Positions 45,125 through 56,025 of a stretch of 64,000 bases of DNA are shown here, one piece after another; the first letter of the stretch is position 1, and each line of letters opens with the position of its first letter. The translations under genes were made by a program, and so were the position numbers. The stretch lies in contig NW_026262734.1 in the NCBI RefSeq assembly GCF_021869535.1, positions 95,113,285 to 95,177,284 of the forward strand. Direction: 5' to 3'. The stretch is from Mytilus californianus. Taxonomy: Eukaryota > Mollusca > Bivalvia > Mytilida > Mytilidae. The notes beneath the pieces were generated by a model. That model was not told the DNA's origin, searched no databases, and saw nothing but the letters and a program-made list of their open reading frames with translations.

Positions 45125-46105
45125 GGTTTATATGATCCGTTCATCCTATTTTGACTCCTCAAAATTCAAGAGTCTATCCCAAATTGAGGTAAATTATGTG
45201 GCCTTCCAATAACCGTTTTGATTCCTAACATCACTGAAGAGACATTAATTGTCGAAATCCGGATATGGTGTACAAAAAATATTTGCACCTTTGTTTGCGG
45301 TATACCATCTTCGCCGCAAGTTTATTGTTTTCTGTTTGGTATTAAATTTAAAGTTTAGATCCATTTATTACACCTTGTGATCCGTTTATTTGGCAATCGC
45401 CAATGGCAGTCAGCAGGATTTAAGAACATTTGTTGTTCGACCTGTTAGTCAAATGCGTTTTGTTAAAATATACTTTTTCACTTTTTTGATCTTTTGGAAA
45501 ATGTTGTTTGTGCTGTATTTAGACCCCTCTAACAAGAAATTTGTTTTGCATGCACACGTATAAAAATTGCGGTTTTTATCCAACGCAATCATAGGTTTGA
45601 ACGTTGTTTTCAATTTAGACTTGTTTATATTTTTTCGTTTGGGCTTGTATTATATTTGCCTTCGGGTTTATATGATCCGTTCATCCTATTTTGACTCCTC
45701 AAAATTCAAGAGTCTATCCCAAATTGAGGTAAACTATGTGGCCTTCTAATAACCGTTTTGATTCCTAACATCACTGAAGAGACATTAATTGTCGAAATCC
45801 GGATATGGTGTACAAAAAATATTTGCACCTTTGTTTGCGGTATACCATCTTCGCCGCAAGTTTATTGTTTTCTGTTTGGTATTAAATTTAAAGTTTAGAT
45901 CCATTTATTACACCTTGTGATCCGTTTATTTGGCAATCGCCAATGGCAGTCAGCAGGATTTAAGAACATTTGTTGTTCGACCTGTAAGTCAAATGCGTTT
46001 TGTTAAAATATACTTTTTCACTTTTTTGATCTTTTGGAAAATGTTGTTTGTGCTGTATTTTATCCAACGCAATCATAGGTTTGAACGTTGTTTTCAATTT
46101 AGACT

Positions 46106-46107
<2 letters not shown>
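45125..46107 (+). repeat. Direct duplication, 540-bp period
   Basis: 45125-45664 and 45665-46107 are two copies in tandem. Over the first 396 bp I find 3 substitutions (at about 45194, 45207 and 45446 in copy 1). Copy 2 then lacks 56 bp present in copy 1 (45521-45576) and rejoins at TATCCAACGCAATCATAGG. Each copy contains a family D terminal block (CATCACTGAAGAGACATTAA). (TA)n tracts border both outer ends. The duplication must be recent or an assembly artefact. Confidence 0.92.
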
Positions 46108-46180
<73 letters not shown>

Positions 46181-46184
46181 GCGC
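46108..46184. repeat. (TA)n microsatellite
   Basis: About 75 bp of TA with a TG interruption. Tyr/Ile-type open frames across it are artefacts. Confidence 0.97.
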
Positions 46185-47184
46185 TGCACATGTGGCATAC
46201 ATCGTTGATAAAATAATTGATTAAAATTTTGTGATAAGTCTCATTCGGTGAAAGATGTTAAGAGAGGACGTGGTGATATGTTGCACAGATATCCATAATA
46301 ATCTACTAATAATGATTTTTCAACTAAAAGTAAAAAATTCTCATATTCTATTATAGAAATTATTGATATCTTTAGAAAATTTATGATCATTCTGTGCTTT
46401 ACCATGTTCCGGGTAAAAGTTAACCTTTATTCTATTTCACATGAAATTGTTTTGTAGTATCAACAGACATGTATATATATGCTATTCTTACTTCATTTCA
46501 TCCCTATGGATAACATATTCTGATGATCAAATTTAATTAAGTTCGTAAAAATATGAGGATGACTGTGTACACATACATGTTATTGCATAAATACATTTTG
46601 TAGTTAAGGGGTTGTTTAATACAATAAACAACTATTATTTCTGCACACAGAGTTTTATAAAGATGCGTAGGCAGATAAAACAAAAATATATGGAAATGGC
46701 ATCTTCATCTTTCCAGGATGATGATATGGCTTTGCAAAGTTTCATATTAAACACATCAGCATTTGGATGCTGGCATCATATATATATAAAGAATATGACA
46801 TACCTTTTGTTTTGATGCTTGCATCTCAACGTCTTCTCACAGACTCAGCCTTTGTTTGTCAGGTATTTTTTTTTTGTTTTAGTTCATTTATATGATTTGG
46901 AGTTGAGTATGCAGTCCATTTTCGCTATCTAATATACATTTTTATTTAGGAGCCTGCTGAGGTCCATGTCCGATTGCGGGATTTTCTCGCTGCTTTGAAG
47001 ACCCATTGGTAATCTTCGGCAGTTAATTGCTCTTTGGCCGTGTTGTTGTCTCTTTCACATATTCCCCATTTCCATTCTCAATTTCAACATTTCTTTCATC
47101 CCATTAAAATATTAGATGTTCATGCATTAGAGTTAATTACCGGGATCCTGGCATCCCAGATGTTACTTAAACTGTATCAACATA
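46185..47184. other. Non-coding, with stray copies of a GGATGCTGGCATC word
   Basis: Isolated copies of the 23-bp repeat unit (GGATGCTGGCATC at about 46765, GATGCTTGCATC at about 46813) precede the dense array. A charged frame around 46655-46740 (RRQIKQKYMEMASSSFQDDD) follows an AG acceptor but has no convincing donor, so it is not called. Confidence 0.35.
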
Positions 47185-47294
47185 TTGGATGCTGGTATCT
47201 ATTTCGTTTTGATTCTGGCATCAATTGCCTTTGGATGCTGACATCAAACTTCTTTGGATGCTGACATCCGTTTTGTTTGAATGCTTACATCTAA
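47185..47294 (+). repeat. ~23-bp tandem repeat (TTTGGATGCTGACATCAAAC)
   Basis: Five units, with the third and fourth nearly identical. The last unit runs directly into family B. Confidence 0.85.
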
Positions 47295-47372
47295 AAGAGG
47301 GGCGAAAGACACCAGAGGGACAATCAAACTCATAGATCGAAAATAAACTGACAATGCCATGCCTAAGAAAAA
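47295..47372 (+). repeat. Family B, short copy 3
   Basis: AGGGGCGAAAGACACCAGAG, GACAATCAAACTCATAGATC and AAACTGACAATGCCATG, truncated after about 78 bp. Confidence 0.8.
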
Positions 47373-47593
47373 GAGAAAACTTAAAGTGCATTTTCCATTG
47401 GTATTGATGCATAAAGAATGTTTAGCGTAAAATAAAATCAAAAATGAACTAGATTGCCAGGAAAGGAGATTTACTCAAATATGTGTGTTTAAAAAATTAC
47501 AAAATAATGATCATCCCAAGGGTGACTGGGGAATAGAAATATGGTTACTCTTTGTTTTTTTCTGACCAGCACTGGCAGCAGTAAAACCCTCAA

Positions 47594-47995
47594 CAAAGTA
47601 GGCGTTCGTTTGGTTGTGCGGGATGTACAAGTACGCAGACAAGTTCAGTCAAAATGGGGACGTAAAATCTAGTGTCTCGCATAGAGTGAGTACAACGCTC
47701 TTTGCAGGTTCAAAACCCTTTTGGTCCGAAGGTGGCCTCTTGCGAGGCAAAATTTCTGTCCTTATCAATAATACCTTATCTTTTAGTGGCAGTCTAAATT
47801 TCCCATATACCTTGATCCTTGACAGCCTGTATTACAGGACTTACCTTGTGTATTTGTTGTAAATTTTTTCTAAAATGCGCGAAAAATGTGGGGTACTGGA
47901 TATCTAAGATGCTCTACGCTACAAGAAATGGACCAAAGTGCTCCCACAGCCCCTGATGACATGTGACTCCGAGGATCTCCCGATTGGCATTAATC
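47594..47995 (+). repeat. Probable dispersed repeat with tRNA-like boxes
   Basis: GTCTCGCATAGAGTGAGTAC followed by GCAGGTTCAAAACCC resembles pol III A and B boxes, with a non-tRNA body after them (CTTGCGAGGCAAAATTTCTG). No second copy exists in the window to prove it. The 82-codon frame across it is not considered a gene. Confidence 0.3.
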
Positions 47996-48061
47996 CTTAT
48001 AGCCTAAACTTTTTAGCTTGCAATATTTACCGTCTTCATAACCAAGCTATTGACAATTCGT

Positions 48062-48150
48062 GTCGATTAAGATTGGAGTCGAGCGCACCTACCCCGTGGG
48101 GGATTCGAACTCACAACCTCAGTGTTGAAAGGCTAGTGATACAGTAGTGC
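48062..48150 (-). mobile_element. SINE fragment (same type as 16517-16784)
   Basis: GATTAAGATTGGAGTCGAGC, GATTCGAACTCACAACCTCA and AGGCTAGTGATACAGTAG match the head and B box of the full SINE. Confidence 0.75.
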
Positions 48151-48164
48151 GACTACATTGTGTA

Positions 48165-48555
48165 CTTTTTATGCCCCATTAATGGGCATTATGTTTTCTG
48201 GTCTGTGCGTCCGTTCTTCCGTCCGTCCGTCCGTCCGTTCGTTCGTTCGTTCGTTCGTCCGTCCGTCCGTTCGTTTGATCGTTCGTCCGTCCGTCCGTCC
48301 GTCCGTCCGTTCGTTTGATCGTCCGTCCGTTCGTTCGTCCGTTCGTCCGTCCGTCTGTCCCGCTTCAGGTTGAAGTTTTTGGTCGAGGTAGTTTTTGATG
48401 AAGTTGAAGTCTAATCAACTTGAAACTCAGTACACATATTCCCTAATTTTAATGCCAAATTAGAAATTTTACCCAAGTTTCACGGTCAACTGAACATAGA
48501 AACTTATAGTGAGGATGGGGCATCTTTGTACTAGGGACACATTCTTGTTTTTAAC
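48165..48555 (+). repeat. Dispersed element with TCCG/TTCG tetranucleotide tract
   Basis: TTTATGCCCCATTAATGGGC opens it (CCCATTAATGGG is a palindrome), followed by a TCCG/TTCG run (48205-48360), GGTTGAAGTTTTTGGTCGAG and GGGGCATCTTTGTACTAGGG. The open frame over the tetranucleotide is an artefact. Confidence 0.75.
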
Positions 48556-48775
48556 ATTGTAATAATTTATTAACTACTTACATAAAAACACCAAAAGGAT
48601 CCAAGAGACATACCTCTTTAGTACCATTGTTGGTATTTACAGAGTTGTTAGTGTAACGTGAACACACTACACGGGCCTAGAGTAAGTGGGTTTATTTCTA
48701 ATTCATAATAGGTTCTTTACCAGTTTGATACTGGATCCAAAATGTTCTATTTACAAAATATATAACAAGTAAAAT

Positions 48776-49086
48776 GTTTAACCCCGCCACATTCTGTATG
48801 TATGTGCCTTTATCAAGTCAAGAGCCTGTAATTTAGTGGTTATCGTTTTTTTATGTGTTAAATATTTGTTTTTCGTGCATTTTTTGTACATAAATAAGGC
48901 CGTTAGTTTTCTCGTTTGAATTGTTTAACATTGTCATTTCGGAGCCTTTTATAGCTGACTATATGTACTATGGGCTTTGCTCATTGTTGAAGGCCGTACG
49001 ATGACCTATTGTTGTTAATTTCTGTGTCATTTTGTCTCTTGTTGAGAGTTGTATCATTGGCAATCATACCACATCTTCTTTTTTCT
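48776..49086 (-). repeat. Family A, long reversed copy
   Basis: Contains CCGTTAGTTTTCTCGTTTGA, GGAGCCTTTTATAGCTGACT, GAAGGCCGTACGATGACCTA and TCATTGGCAATCATACCACA, the reverse complement of the 12788 copy. Confidence 0.85.
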
Positions 49087-49194
49087 ATTTATTCATAAAT
49101 TGACATCAATGAACTTAAATACATACACTAGCTCTTTGTGTTCTCTAATGAACTATCTATAATCTCTAAATATATACAACTAGTACACATTTGT

Positions 49195-49800
49195 CCTTGG
49201 TCAGGAATAGCTTGTCCTCCTGGTACAATCATGTACCCTACAAGTTTACACACTTGTCCTTGTCCTCGTGGCACAATCTTGTACCCTACAAGTTAACAAA
49301 CTTGTCCAATACACTTTGGTACAATTAAGGATGTTCGCTTGTCATGTTTTGGATTTTTTTGTCAGATTCTCGGAATGCTCTGGTTTTATCCATTTGAATG
49401 CCTTAAAAAAATTGCCCATTGACCCCTATTTTTTCTTTTATAAATCTTTTATAAATCTTTTATAATTATAATTATAAGCCAACTGTAAAGTCTTATAGAA
49501 TCTTTGTTATTTTTTAATAGTTTTTGAGAACTTAAACTTGTCAATGATAAACCTATGAAAAATCAAGAGAGAACATTTTCCCGCAAAAACTGCAATCATG
49601 GCTAATATCTCGAAAACAAGCACATTGACCTATATATTTTTTTTTGCTTTGTTGGTTCCTTTGTAAATCCCCTAATAATATATAATAGTCTTATGAAAAG
49701 CTTGTTATTTTGAAACTGAGTAGCGAACGTCCTTAAGTACCCTACAAATTATCAAACCTTTCCAACACAGTACAACAATACGGTTCAGCTTGTAAACTCT
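49195..49800. repeat. 48-bp tandem repeat, interrupted by a MITE
   Basis: Units with GGTACAAT..GTACCCTACAAGTT start at 49222, 49270 and 49318 (exact 48-bp period). A further degenerate unit continues after the MITE at about 49737-49800. Confidence 0.8.
49325..49736. mobile_element. TTAA-flanked MITE with 15-bp terminal inverted repeats
   Basis: Ends TTAAGGATGTTCGCT and AGCGAACGTCCTTAA are inverted repeats with one mismatch; TTAA is present at both borders. Removing the element leaves one TTAA and restores the 48-bp repeat unit around it. 412 bp with no ORF. TTAA duplication is the signature of piggyBac-type transposition, so a piggyBac-mobilised MITE is the best guess. Confidence 0.75.
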
Positions 49801-49978
49801 AACTTGTACAAGTCCGTATTTCTAACAGGCACCAACCTGTTTTTTTATTAAACTTTCTGTAACAGTATCCAAAATAAATAAGAGACAACAATCTCAAATA
49901 TCAACGTACCGTACCTTGGTCTTATGTCTTCGTAGACTTATGACAATCGACCCTGAGCAAGAAAGCGCTCTGATTTTA

Positions 49979-50444
49979 GGTGTAATACCACTAAATCATA
50001 GTACGTCACATCCGGTTGCATACGAAAATAGGTCGAAAAAAAATATTCCCTTGAATTTGACAGTTGTAGGTAATTGATCCTACATTTCATTGCAGTAAAA
50101 CATTTCTGGGTCATAAACATATATCTTGGGTATTTCAAAGCACCAGTATTTTTTTATTTGGGGTTTCTATAGAATATTTTGGAAACTTGAGGTTACATGG
50201 TTACTAAAGCTTGTACACAGGTTAAAAAAGGGGGAAAATTTGATTGGTTAACTTCCAGTGATGGTTATTTTCTTATATGCAATGAAATATTATGTGAAAT
50301 TTTTTTCAATAATACTGGACAGGATAAAACTTTACTCATGCCAAGTATTTCTTTATTTGAAACAAAGATAAATTCTGCACAATTTTTTGAAAAGTGCAAA
50401 TTAAACAAAGACTAATAGGGGAAAATCAATGTTGGTATTACACC
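49979..50444. mobile_element. MITE with GGTGTAATACCA inverted ends, TTTA flanks
   Basis: GGTGTAATACCA at the left end is matched by TGGTATTACACC at the right, with TTTA immediately outside both. 466 bp. The 72-codon frame at 50197-50415 lies inside and is not a gene. Superfamily unknown. Confidence 0.65.
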
Positions 50445-50449
50445 TTTAT

Positions 50450-51190
50450 ACCCCAATAATAGCTGTATTATTCTTGAAGGAGGGGTGTTCTACCAAAGTG
50501 CCTTGTTATAAGTATTAGAGTTACCTTTGGAACACCACTGCACATTTGTTCTGACCCAAAGGTTATCCGTCAAATATTTCTTTAGTTTCTATGTTTTATT
50601 AAGGTACATACAAATGTATAGATTAACGTTAAACGTGTCAATAAAAATATGTTTAGCCATTGATCTAAAAAATAGTAAAAAAACTTACTTGATTATCAAG
50701 TGTAATCAATTTGATATATTAACTTCACATGATTTAAAAATAAATGTTGTCAATTGCAATGTTTTTTAAGAAATTTTTGCGTATTAAAGTAAAAACATAG
50801 TTGTAAAAAATCTTTAGGTGTTTCATTTTGTAATAATTGTATGCATATTCTATATATTTTCTAATTGTGAGTTGGAATAGTCTCACTCTAGCTATATCTG
50901 TATCATGAAACACTTTAAGATTGCGTGTTTTGAAGATGCATAATCTAGCTACAATCAGAAAAAGTTAAAAAAAATATGTGTTCACAATCATTGAACGACT
51001 TAGGTATCCAAATACCATCAATTTCTCATAACTTATCAAATGCACAGCATTAGGGGGATAATAGATAAAAATGTTGTGTAAAATATTTTAGAAAAAGTGA
51101 TGTATTGGAGTCATCTCTGGACATAGAGCAAACACTTGTAACAAGTTTTCTGCATATAAACCGCATGCTTTGCATGTGTCGCTGTCTACT
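50450..51190. other. Non-coding, nothing recognised
   Basis: A+T-rich, with an 80-codon frame at 50527 that shows no coding features. Confidence 0.35.
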
Positions 51191-51195
51191 TGATA

Positions 51196-51232
51196 GTTCG
51201 ACTACATAGACCACTCGGCCGACGAGGCTCTA
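51196..51232 (-). mobile_element. SINE head fragment
   Basis: CATAGACCACTCGGCCGACG is the reversed A-box head of the tRNA-derived SINE. Confidence 0.6.
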
Positions 51233-51516
51233 AATATTTTTTTTAGATAAAATCATCTTAAGCATTATTATATCAGTTCGAAAATCAGCGTCGCTTAAAT
51301 TTTTTACAGGAGTTTAGTCCTTTGGTACGTAAAGAGGTATATGGGAAGTGCTCTTACGTCCACAGTTCTTGCGGTATTTCTATAAAATTCGAATCAAATA
51401 TAATATTTTCAATGTCTAAATGCATTTGTCTTATCAGTAGGAATTTGATAGATTAATCATCTTTACTGATGGACTTCTCGAAAAAATGCATCGTGACTTG
51501 CTCTCATATGAGAGAT

Positions 51517-51858
51517 ATAAGAAGATGTGGTATGAGTGCCAGTGAGAAAAACTCTCCATCCAAGTCACAATTTGTAAAATTAAACTATTATAGGTCAAAG
51601 TACGGTCTTCAACACGGAGCCTTGGCTCACATGGAACAGCAAGCTATAAAGGGCCCCAAAAATGACTAGACGTGTAAAACCATTCAAACAGGGAAACCAA
51701 CGGTCTAATCTATATAAAATACGAGAAACGAGAAACTCTTATGAACCACATCGACAACTACTGAACATCATATTCCTGACTTAGTACAGGTGCAAACAAA
51801 TGCAGCGGGTTTAAACGTTTTAATAGGTGCTAACCTTTACCCTTACCTAAAACAAAAG
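51517..51858 (+). repeat. Family A, diverged full-length copy
   Basis: GAAGATGTGGTATGAGTGCC at the start, TATAAAGGGCCCC in the middle, and ATATTCCTGACTTAGTACAG with AAATGCAGCGGGTTTAAACG toward the 3' end. Confidence 0.75.
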
Positions 51859-51859
51859 T

Positions 51860-52383
51860 GTAATATCACGACATATATAGAAAGACAAACTATAGACACT
51901 ATAAAATATCAATTGAAATGGTTTAACTCAATCAAAAGACATATTAACAAAAACACGTGAACATACACTGAACGAATACACTTGATCCAAGACACAAGGT
52001 AAATACACAATTAATGAAAAAAGGGGGTGAGATGTAAATTTGCAAATTCTTATTTTTTTATTATCTTATGAATTGAAATAGTTAATTGTAACATTCCAGA
52101 TTTGAAATTAGATCTTCATAAAACATAATTTGTCTACCAACTAATAAACAGTATCATCCAAAGTGAACTCTATTGTACTTGATATAGCTGAAATTCAAAT
52201 GATGAAGATGTCGATTGCAAAGCATACATGTAAATAAAATATTTATCAAATTTAAATAATGACGTATATATCACAAAATAATCATTTATTGTTAATACAT
52301 ATTTTTTTATTAATTATTGATATTTACAATATTTAATGACAACTACTTTTTATGATAACAGAATATGCAATCATATGAAACTA
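51860..52383. other. Non-coding, nothing recognised
   Basis: Strongly A+T-rich, with no features. Confidence 0.35.
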
Positions 52384-52478
52384 TTGCCGTATGGTGACCT
52401 TTTGTTATTAAATTCTGTGTTATTAGGTCTCTTGTGGTGCGTTGTCTCATTGGCAATTATACCACCTCTTTTTATAAA
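52384..52478 (-). repeat. Family A, reversed 5' part
   Basis: GCCGTATGGTGACCTTTTGT and TCTCATTGGCAATTATACCA. Confidence 0.75.
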
Positions 52479-52889
52479 GCATCAGTTACTGAAGCTTTTA
52501 ATGAAAAGTTAAACAGCGTGATGATGAACCGAGTCCTCAAGTTGCTAACTTAAAGTTACAGTTGTTAAGTTGAATATATGCTATGTTGACTGGAAATTGC
52601 AAGTGCTTAAGTTGTGATCATAGTATAATGAAAAGTACATGTAACTAATTCAAAGCAAATTGCACGTTACGGTGAGTTTTAACCACATGATATGAAGTTG
52701 AAATCACTTGATGTTAAGTTGCAACTGAATAATGAATGCTCAGTCATCAACGTTATTTGCAATGATAAATGTGACATAAAATGCAGACCTAAAATTTATG
52801 ATACTGAGTACGTCATGTACGTATCAAAAAGAATTGTTCGGCAGATTGTGTTATTTACGATATATTTTTAGGTTTATCATATAAAATGT

Positions 52890-53770
52890 TGTTTAAAAAC
52901 TACAAGACGTAGAGCTGAAAATACATGATGCTTAGCTAAGAGAGCTCATTGCTACATCACTATAATGTAACGAAATGCTTATCACAAAATATGCTTACTC
53001 AAAACTACACAATGAACAGATGAAAGTAAACATTGAACATATGTTAAGCTAAGATAGCAAGCTGCTATATCACGTTAATTCCTTAGTTTCGACATGTCAA
53101 CTGTTGATTTGACAGTAAAAAGAATCCAACGAAAACTATAATGTTTGGGTTGAGAATTATAAGGATGAATCACATATTTTCTATAGGTTATTTAAGAAAT
53201 AATTCAACAAGCCATATATTTATTGGAAATGTTTAGCTTTGACTGCGTCTTAATTTGGAAGACATTTTCTGCTGAAATTTCAAGCGGATAACATCTGATG
53301 AGTTTCGAAAACAGTTTCCGAAAAATGTTTCGAAAGGGGTGCGATACAGGGTAAAAGAGGGACGAAAGATACTTGAGGGACAGTCAAACTCATAGATCGA
53401 AAACAAACTGACAACGCCATGGCCAAAAATGAAAAGACAAACAGACAAATAATAGTACAGATGACACAACATAGAAAACCAAAGACTAAGCAACACGAAC
53501 CCCACCAAAAACTGGGGGTGGATACGGGAGGTCTGATACAGGATATACGATACAAGTCTGGAGTTTCCATCTTTTAACAAGTAACAAGTACTAAATATGA
53601 TAAATCCTTATAATGTCACTATAGGCTTCCCATACAATATGATCACTAAAAAAACTATAAGACTTACAGATTAAAATTCAAGATGTTGAGCTATGATAGC
53701 ACGATGTTATATCTGTATAATGTCACGATAGACTTACCATACAATGTTGGCAATTAAAACTACACAACGA
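52890..53770. repeat. Diverged ~110-bp tandem repeat split by family B
   Basis: Units with GATGCTTAGCTAAGAGAGCT, TTAAGCTAAGATAGCAAGCT and GATGTTGAGCTATGATAGCA, each followed by ATATCAC/ATGTCAC and AAACTACACAACGAACA, occur at about 52928, 53043 and 53683. The family B copy at 53350-53545 sits between them. Confidence 0.5.
53350..53545 (+). repeat. Family B, copy 4
   Basis: GAGGGACGAAAGATACTTGA, CTGACAACGCCATGGCCAAA and AGCAACACGAACCCCACCAA. The 115- and 96-codon reverse frames are repeat-derived. Confidence 0.8.
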
Positions 53771-53814
53771 ACATTTTTGGCTGCCCCCTGGAAGCCTTAA
53801 CTTATATTTCATTA

Positions 53815-54075
53815 GGTTTCGAATAAAATAGAGAATGGAAACGGTAAATCTGTTAATGAGAAAACAACCCTACCAAAAAGCAGAAAACAGCCCGTAAACA
53901 ATTTCAGTTAAATGGACGCCACAGACTTAAATCCGAAACAATCAGAAAACCACAAAAGACTAAGAAAAGTTACAGATTCCTGCCTGGGCACAGGCGCAAA
54001 AATGCGGCAGGGTTAAACATATTTTGTGAGATTCAAACCCTCCACTATACATATTACCAATGTGGAATCAAAAAC
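53815..54075 (+). repeat. Family A-related 3' segment
   Basis: GGACGCCACAGACTTAAATC, CCTGCCTGGGCACAGGCGCA and GCGGCAGGGTTAAACATATT parallel 44540-44700. Confidence 0.6.
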
Positions 54076-54079
54076 GGAC

Positions 54080-54895
54080 AGTAAAACTTAGTTCAAAGAT
54101 ATCAGAGTCCGATTTAACAATAGGCAACAGTAGAAACCAAACAAAATGACATTAATCAACATAAATTAGATAGGAACAACTTACAGTATCTGACATGTTT
54201 TCTCTAGACCTTAACTAATCGACCTATTATGTCCTCATCAAAAGAAAATCAACTAAAATCCCTCCCGTTAAGGATTGAGTGTCATGCAATCATAAATTAT
54301 ACAAGAAGAACATAACCCATAGCATGCCAACTACTGGTTAAATTCAGAATAATTCTTATATGATTTGCATATTAGGGAATTCGTTTCTATAATTGGTCGA
54401 GAGGGCTTTTGGTAGTGACGATTGAAGATATTATAATTTTGATAGACGAAGTTGACGGAACTTTTTCATTTTCATTTCGCGTTCATCGCTTAATTAAATA
54501 ATAAACACAAAACATGTTAAAAAGATATGTTTGTTGTTTATTTTTCTTCAGATAGCAAATTTCATGGAGTACATTTTTTCCCCGTTTATTTCTCCAGGTG
54601 GAAAGCAGTTTTATCGGACTTTTATTTGTTTGTGAGTAAATAGGTCGAGTTTATACATGTTATACACCTATAAATTCCTTTTAAAAGGCGTTGAATCCTA
54701 TAATGAATGTGTTTTTTTCCGTTGCAAAGACCTTATGAGTAAATCGATGTTAATTCCATAAAGGCAATCATTAATGACTTGACAACAGTACCGTTACTAC
54801 ATCCTTATAGAATAAATCTGTGTAAAGACTCCTCTGTCGAGTAAGAGTGGAAAAAAGTAAAATCACAAAAATACTGAACTCCGAGGAAAAATTCA
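54080..54895. other. Non-coding, nothing recognised
   Basis: No exon or repeat structure supported. Short acceptor/donor look-alikes near 54598-54635 enclose only about 35 nt. Confidence 0.35.
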
Positions 54896-54899
54896 AAAC

Positions 54900-55055
54900 G
54901 GAAAGTCCCTAATGAAATGGCAAAATCAAAAGCTCAAACATATCAAACAAATGGATAACAACTGTCATATTCCTGACTTGGTACAGGCGTTTTCTTATGT
55001 AAAAAATGGTGAATCGAACCTGGTTTTAAAGCTAGCTAAACCTCTCTCTTGTATG
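54900..55055 (-). repeat. Family F, reversed copy
   Basis: CATATTCCTGACTTGGTACA, GGTGAATCGAACCTGGTTTT and AAAGCTAGCTAAACCTCTC are the reverse complement of the 16086 element. Confidence 0.6.
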
Positions 55056-55059
55056 AAGG

Positions 55060-55628
55060 CACACAACAGAATTTATTAAACTTTATGTTTAAGTTGCCGC
55101 TATGTAATATGATCCGTCACATGCACTCCGGGTCGAATGGGATAAACGTGTTTGAACAGGGTCATGAACACACAAAAAATGCAAAAAGGTTTCTGTTTAT
55201 AAACGTCCAGTGGCATATACTACACGCATATTAGGACGAGAACATTATAAATGAGATATCTATATTTGAATGAACCTTTCTTTGTACAAAACCTTCTTGC
55301 TTAGCAAAATTTGTAACGTGTAACATGTTGGGAGGGCATGGTTTTGATTAAGTTCACTTTCTTTTGTTTAATTTCTTGGGAAATGTGTGTAGCAAATTTC
55401 AATTTTTTGATAAAGTTGACACGGAAGTGATGAAACGAGGAAAAGTTAAATATTAATGGTCGACAATAAACAAGGAACACAAAGCTTCATATCTGTTTTT
55501 TATAATTATTTGCTAAAATGAATTTGATTTTCTTATTACTTTTACAAATCCAGCCTTATAATACTAAAGAACACTACCGAAACTTTCCAAGGACAGCTAT
55601 ATAATTTGTCTTACACAGGCAAATTTTG
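55060..55628. other. Non-coding, nothing recognised
   Basis: Unremarkable A+T-rich DNA. Confidence 0.35.
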
Positions 55629-56025
55629 TTCACGTGAATTTCACGTGAGTCTCATTTCACGTGAAAGTCACGTAAAATTCATGTGAGTTTCACATGAATT
55701 TCACGTGAATTTTTGCTCACGTGAATATCACGTGAATTTTTCATGTGAATTTCACGTGAACAGTTTTCACGTGAAATTCACATGAAATTCACGTGAAACT
55801 CACATGATCTGACTTACGTGAATTTAACGTGAACTTGTTAACGTGAAACTCATGTGAAATTCATGTGAATTTCACATAAACTTTTTTTCACGTGAAATTC
55901 ACGTGATCTCACTCACATGAAATTCACATGATTTGACTCACGTGAATTTCACATGATTTGACTCAGGTGAATTTCACATGATCTGACTAACGTGAAATTC
56001 ACGTGAAATTCATTTGATCTGACCA
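55629..56025. repeat. Array of TTCACGTGAA palindromes
   Basis: About 400 bp made almost entirely of TTCACGTGAA-like palindromes in irregular spacing, with CACATGAA and TCATGTGA variants. I count 13 exact CACGTG hexamers. No flanking terminal repeats seen. Confidence 0.95.

Noticed and set aside
45930-46208. Tyr/Ile-repeat open frames on both strands
   Set aside because: Translation of the (TA)n microsatellite.
46612-46815. 67-codon frame with a charged stretch after an AG acceptor
   Set aside because: No usable donor and the second half overlaps the GGATGCTGGCATC repeat words.
48158-48373. 71-codon Val/Arg/Pro/Ser-repeat frame
   Set aside because: Translation of the TCCG/TTCG tetranucleotide tract.
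50197-50415. 72-codon frame
   Set aside because: It lies wholly inside the TTTA-flanked MITE and has no protein-like features beyond an open frame.
53233-53580. 115- and 96-codon - strand frames
   Set aside because: They span the family B copy and resemble the equivalent frame at 269-481.
55629-56025. Possible CRISPR array
   Set aside because: Repeats are short palindromes without unique spacers and the DNA is eukaryotic.
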